Source: Acidobacteriota bacterium
GTDB lineage: Bacteria; Acidobacteriota; Polarisedimenticolia; Gp22-AA2
Assembly: GCA_016202915.1 (NCBI GenBank)
Contig: JACQNT010000135.1
Coordinates: 1 to 8,309 of the forward strand
Length of the DNA stretch: 8,309 nt
Direction: 5' to 3'
Every line of letters begins with the position of its first letter. Position 1 is the stretch's first letter. The notes beneath the pieces are model-generated. The model had not been told where the DNA came from. It worked only from the letters and a program-made list of their open reading frames with translations, and made no database searches. The position numbers were made by a program, and so were the translations under genes. Shown here in pieces: positions 6,761-8,309 of this stretch.

Positions 6761-6779
6761 TCGCGCGGGAGAGGGGAAG

Positions 6780-7421
6780 ATGGCGTTGCAAAAGGGTTTG
6801 GCCGACATTACCTTGGGCCCTGCCGGCTCAGGCCCCGGCGCGGCGCTCAGGCGGCCGGGCAGGGACGGCGGAGGCCCCTGCTTGGTTGTCCGGTGCCCGA
6901 ATTGCAAAACTGTCATCCGCCTGCGGGAGGTGGACGGGCAGTCCCGAGTCATCAAGTACCTCTGCAGCAACTGCCAGGAGGTGGTCCGGATCGACCTCCT
7001 GCAGGACGAGGTGAAATCCTCGTCGACGGCCGACTCCTTCGAGAAGACCGAGCACAAGAAGAAGATCCTCGTAGCCGACGACACCGCGACGGTGCGGAAG
7101 GTCGCCGCGCGGCTCCTGACCGGGGCCGGTTATGACGTGCTGGAAGCCGAGGACGGCAAGCAGGCCCTCGACCTGGTCAACAACGAGCACCCCGACCTGA
7201 TCCTATTGGATCTGTTGATGCCGAAGATGACCGGCTTCGACGTCCTGCGCGAGATCAAGAAAACCGCCCGGATCAAGGAGACGCCCATCCTCATCATGAG
7301 CGGCGTGTTCAAGAAGGACGTCCTGGACTTCCTGCAGGCGAGCGGCGTGACCGGCTTCATCGACAAGGAGCGGATCAAGGACTCCCTGCTGTTCCGGGTG
7401 CAGCAGATCTTCTCCTCCTGA
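6780..7421 (+). CDS. Response regulator: N-terminal zinc ribbon plus receiver domain, no output domain
   Basis: The 213-residue protein starts at ATG 6780 behind a strong ribosome binding site (GGAGAGGGG, about five bases away). The open frame continues upstream, but only antisense to hutH. Residues 1-35 are a Gly/Ala/Pro/Arg-rich tail. Residues 36-72 form a four-cysteine zinc ribbon (Cys39, Cys42, Cys62, Cys65) like the MJ0042 finger family. A polar linker (73-93) leads to a CheY-type receiver domain at about 94-211 with acidic pair Asp100-Asp101, phosphoacceptor Asp144 (LLDLLMPKMTG), Ser174 and Lys196. The conserved Lys is followed by Glu instead of the usual Pro. There is no DNA-binding or enzymatic output domain, so it probably acts by protein contact or through the zinc ribbon. 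No sensor kinase is adjacent. It diverges from hutH, but a role in hut control is not shown. Its target is unknown. Confidence 0.88.
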   Translation: MALQKGLADITLGPAGSGPGAALRRPGRDGGGPCLVVRCPNCKTVIRLREVDGQSRVIKYLCSNCQEVVRIDLLQDEVKSSSTADSFEKTEHKKKILVADDTATVRKVAARLLTGAGYDVLEAEDGKQALDLVNNEHPDLILLDLLMPKMTGFDVLREIKKTARIKETPILIMSGVFKKDVLDFLQASGVTGFIDKERIKDSLLFRVQQIFSS

Positions 7422-7433
7422 CGTTCCTCTTCC

Positions 7434-7490
7434 GGGGCGGGGACAGCCACCGAAAGCGGGGTCCCTCGGTGCCCCGCCCCGTCGCTTTCT
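7434..7490 (+). terminator. Probable transcription terminator after the response-regulator gene
   Basis: GGGGCGGGG (7434-7442) pairs perfectly with CCCCGCCCC (7472-7480), and inside it CACCGA (7448-7453) pairs with TCGGTG (7466-7471). Together they give a 15-pair stem with a 5-base bulge and a 12-base loop. The stem starts 12 bases after the stop codon and is followed by a moderately T-rich tail (GTCGCTTTCT). The tail is weaker than a classic T-run, but the stem is very stable. It would separate this gene from purA. Confidence 0.65.
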
Positions 7491-7498
7491 GCTAGCAT
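7490..7498 (+). promoter_or_regulatory. Candidate extended -10 promoter element for purA
   Basis: TGC followed by TAGCAT (7493-7498, four of six to TATAAT) forms an extended -10 motif directly after the terminator-like stem. No recognisable -35 lies 16-18 bases upstream, because that position is inside the GC-rich stem. The transcript would begin near 7505, at the base of the leader hairpin listed next. Support is weak and rests on this one element and its position. Confidence 0.3.
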
Positions 7499-7502
7499 AT
7501 CC

Positions 7503-7536
7503 CGGCAAAGGAACCTTCCGCGGGCCTCCTTTGCCG
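7503..7536. promoter_or_regulatory. Perfect inverted repeat in the purA leader
   Basis: CGGCAAAGGA (7503-7512) and TCCTTTGCCG (7527-7536) are perfect reverse complements, ten bases each, around a 14-base loop. The repeat ends 32 bases before the purA ATG. It could be a hairpin at the 5' end of the purA mRNA (stability or attenuation) or a DNA operator for a dimeric regulator. It does not match a purine riboswitch, and its half-site only loosely recalls the CGCAAACG core of the enterobacterial PurR site, so I do not assign it. Confidence 0.5.
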
Positions 7537-7568
7537 ATCCAGGTCACCGTTGCTGTTGAGGGGGGAGC

Positions 7569-8309
7569 ATGCCCGTCTTCATCGTGGTCGGATCCCAGTG
7601 GGGCGACGAGGGGAAGGGGAAGATCGTCGACCTCCTGACCGAGCGCGTGGACATCGTGGCGCGCTATGGCGGGGGCCCCAACGCGGGGCACACGATCTGC
7701 GTGGCCGAGAGGCGCTTCGCCCTGCACCACATCCCCTCCGGCATCCTGAGGGAAAACGTCCTGTGCGTCATCGGCAACGGCGTGGTGATCGACCCGGGGT
7801 CGCTCCTCAAGGAGATCCAGGACCTGAAAAGGGCGGGGGTGCGCGTCGAGGAGAACCTGCGCATCAGCGACCGCGCCCACCTGATCCTGCCCTACCACCG
7901 GGGCTGCGACATCGCCCGCGAGGAGGCGGCGCGCAACGGCCGGATCGGCACCACCCGGCTGGGAGTCGGGCCGGCCTACGAAGGGAAGGCGGGGCGCTAC
8001 GGCCTGCGCGTCGCGGACCTGAGCGACGAGGCGACCCTCCCCGACAAGGTCCGGGCCGTGGCCTCCATCCTGGACAGGGGAGGGAATGCCGCCCTGCCGG
8101 AGGAGGTGAACCCGCCCCCCGAACGGGTCGTGGAGGAGTACCTGCGCCACGGCGCCGCGCTCCGGCCCTTCGTCGCCGACACTTCGCGCCTGCTCAACGA
8201 GCGGCTCGACCGGGGGGCCGTGGTCCTGTGCGAAGGGGCCCAGGGGACGATGCTCGACCTGGACCACGGGACGTACCCGTACGTCACCTCCTCCTCGTCC
8301 ACCGCCGGA
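7569..8309 (+). CDS. purA: Adenylosuccinate synthetase, N-terminal 247 residues (cut by window edge)
   Basis: PurA joins IMP and aspartate with GTP to form adenylosuccinate, the first of two steps from IMP to AMP, as a cytoplasmic homodimer. The start at 7569 follows a strong ribosome binding site (GAGGGGGGAG). The GTP/IMP loop SQWGDEGKGK (9-18) has the catalytic base Asp13, and NAGH (38-41) has His41. IGTT (126-129), Arg143, Arg147, VADTS (202-206), EGAQGTMLDLDHGTYPYVTSS (split across 222-242) are also present, and residue numbers coincide with the E. coli enzyme as far as about 147. Odd points are Leu131 where E. coli has Arg, Tyr144 for Arg, Gly139 for Asp, and Gly34 where Gln is common in the RYQGG motif. 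The frame is open to the edge; about 180 residues should follow. The family call is firm, and the variant positions are compared from memory. Confidence 0.95.
   Translation, partial: MPVFIVVGSQWGDEGKGKIVDLLTERVDIVARYGGGPNAGHTICVAERRFALHHIPSGILRENVLCVIGNGVVIDPGSLLKEIQDLKRAGVRVEENLRISDRAHLILPYHRGCDIAREEAARNGRIGTTRLGVGPAYEGKAGRYGLRVADLSDEATLPDKVRAVASILDRGGNAALPEEVNPPPERVVEEYLRHGAALRPFVADTSRLLNERLDRGAVVLCEGAQGTMLDLDHGTYPYVTSSSSTAG

Noticed and set aside
7503..7536. Purine riboswitch upstream of purA.
   Set aside because: The leader has a single hairpin and lacks the three-stem junction and conserved core of purine or PRPP riboswitches.

Overview
The window is GC-rich (around 70% by eye) and bacterial. 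It carries six protein-coding genes, five complete and one cut by the right edge, plus a gene-free left end full of palindromes. Codon third positions are strongly G/C, so several non-coding frames stay open for over 1000 codons. The protein set (an RlmI-type rRNA methyltransferase, an SLC13-type permease with RCK_C domains, HutH/HutU, a zinc-ribbon response regulator, PurA) suggests a free-living high-GC bacterium. Acidobacteriota or a similar soil phylum is my impression only; no phylogenetic marker here settles it.

Layout. Bases 1-408 have no convincing gene. They hold a good sigma70-like promoter that fires leftwards out of the window (30-58), a nested hairpin (75-144), and a large palindromic element with 27-base arms (218-380) that begins 28 bases past the end of the next gene. 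The rRNA methyltransferase gene (409-1602, minus) is divergent from the permease gene (1660-3432, plus). The 57 bases between them hold a promoter-like hexamer pair for the permease and a -10-like box for the methyltransferase, both so close to the ATG that both mRNAs may be leaderless. The permease converges on hutU with only 11 bases between them, and both stop codons lie in one small hairpin. hutH and hutU (minus, about 6681 down to 3444) form a two-gene operon for the first two steps of histidine breakdown: histidine to urocanate to imidazolonepropionate. The later hut genes are not in the window. A response regulator of zinc ribbon plus receiver domain (6780-7421, plus) diverges from hutH, with overlapping promoter-like elements between them. 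It is followed by a terminator-like hairpin, a second hairpin in the purA leader, and purA (7569 to the edge), the adenylosuccinate synthetase of AMP synthesis.

The genes are mostly housekeeping and catabolic, and I see no defence system, mobile-element gene or CRISPR array. The least explained parts are the palindrome-rich left end, the apparently leaderless divergent pair, the zinc-ribbon receiver protein, and a PurA fragment with leucine where the E. coli enzyme has Arg131.
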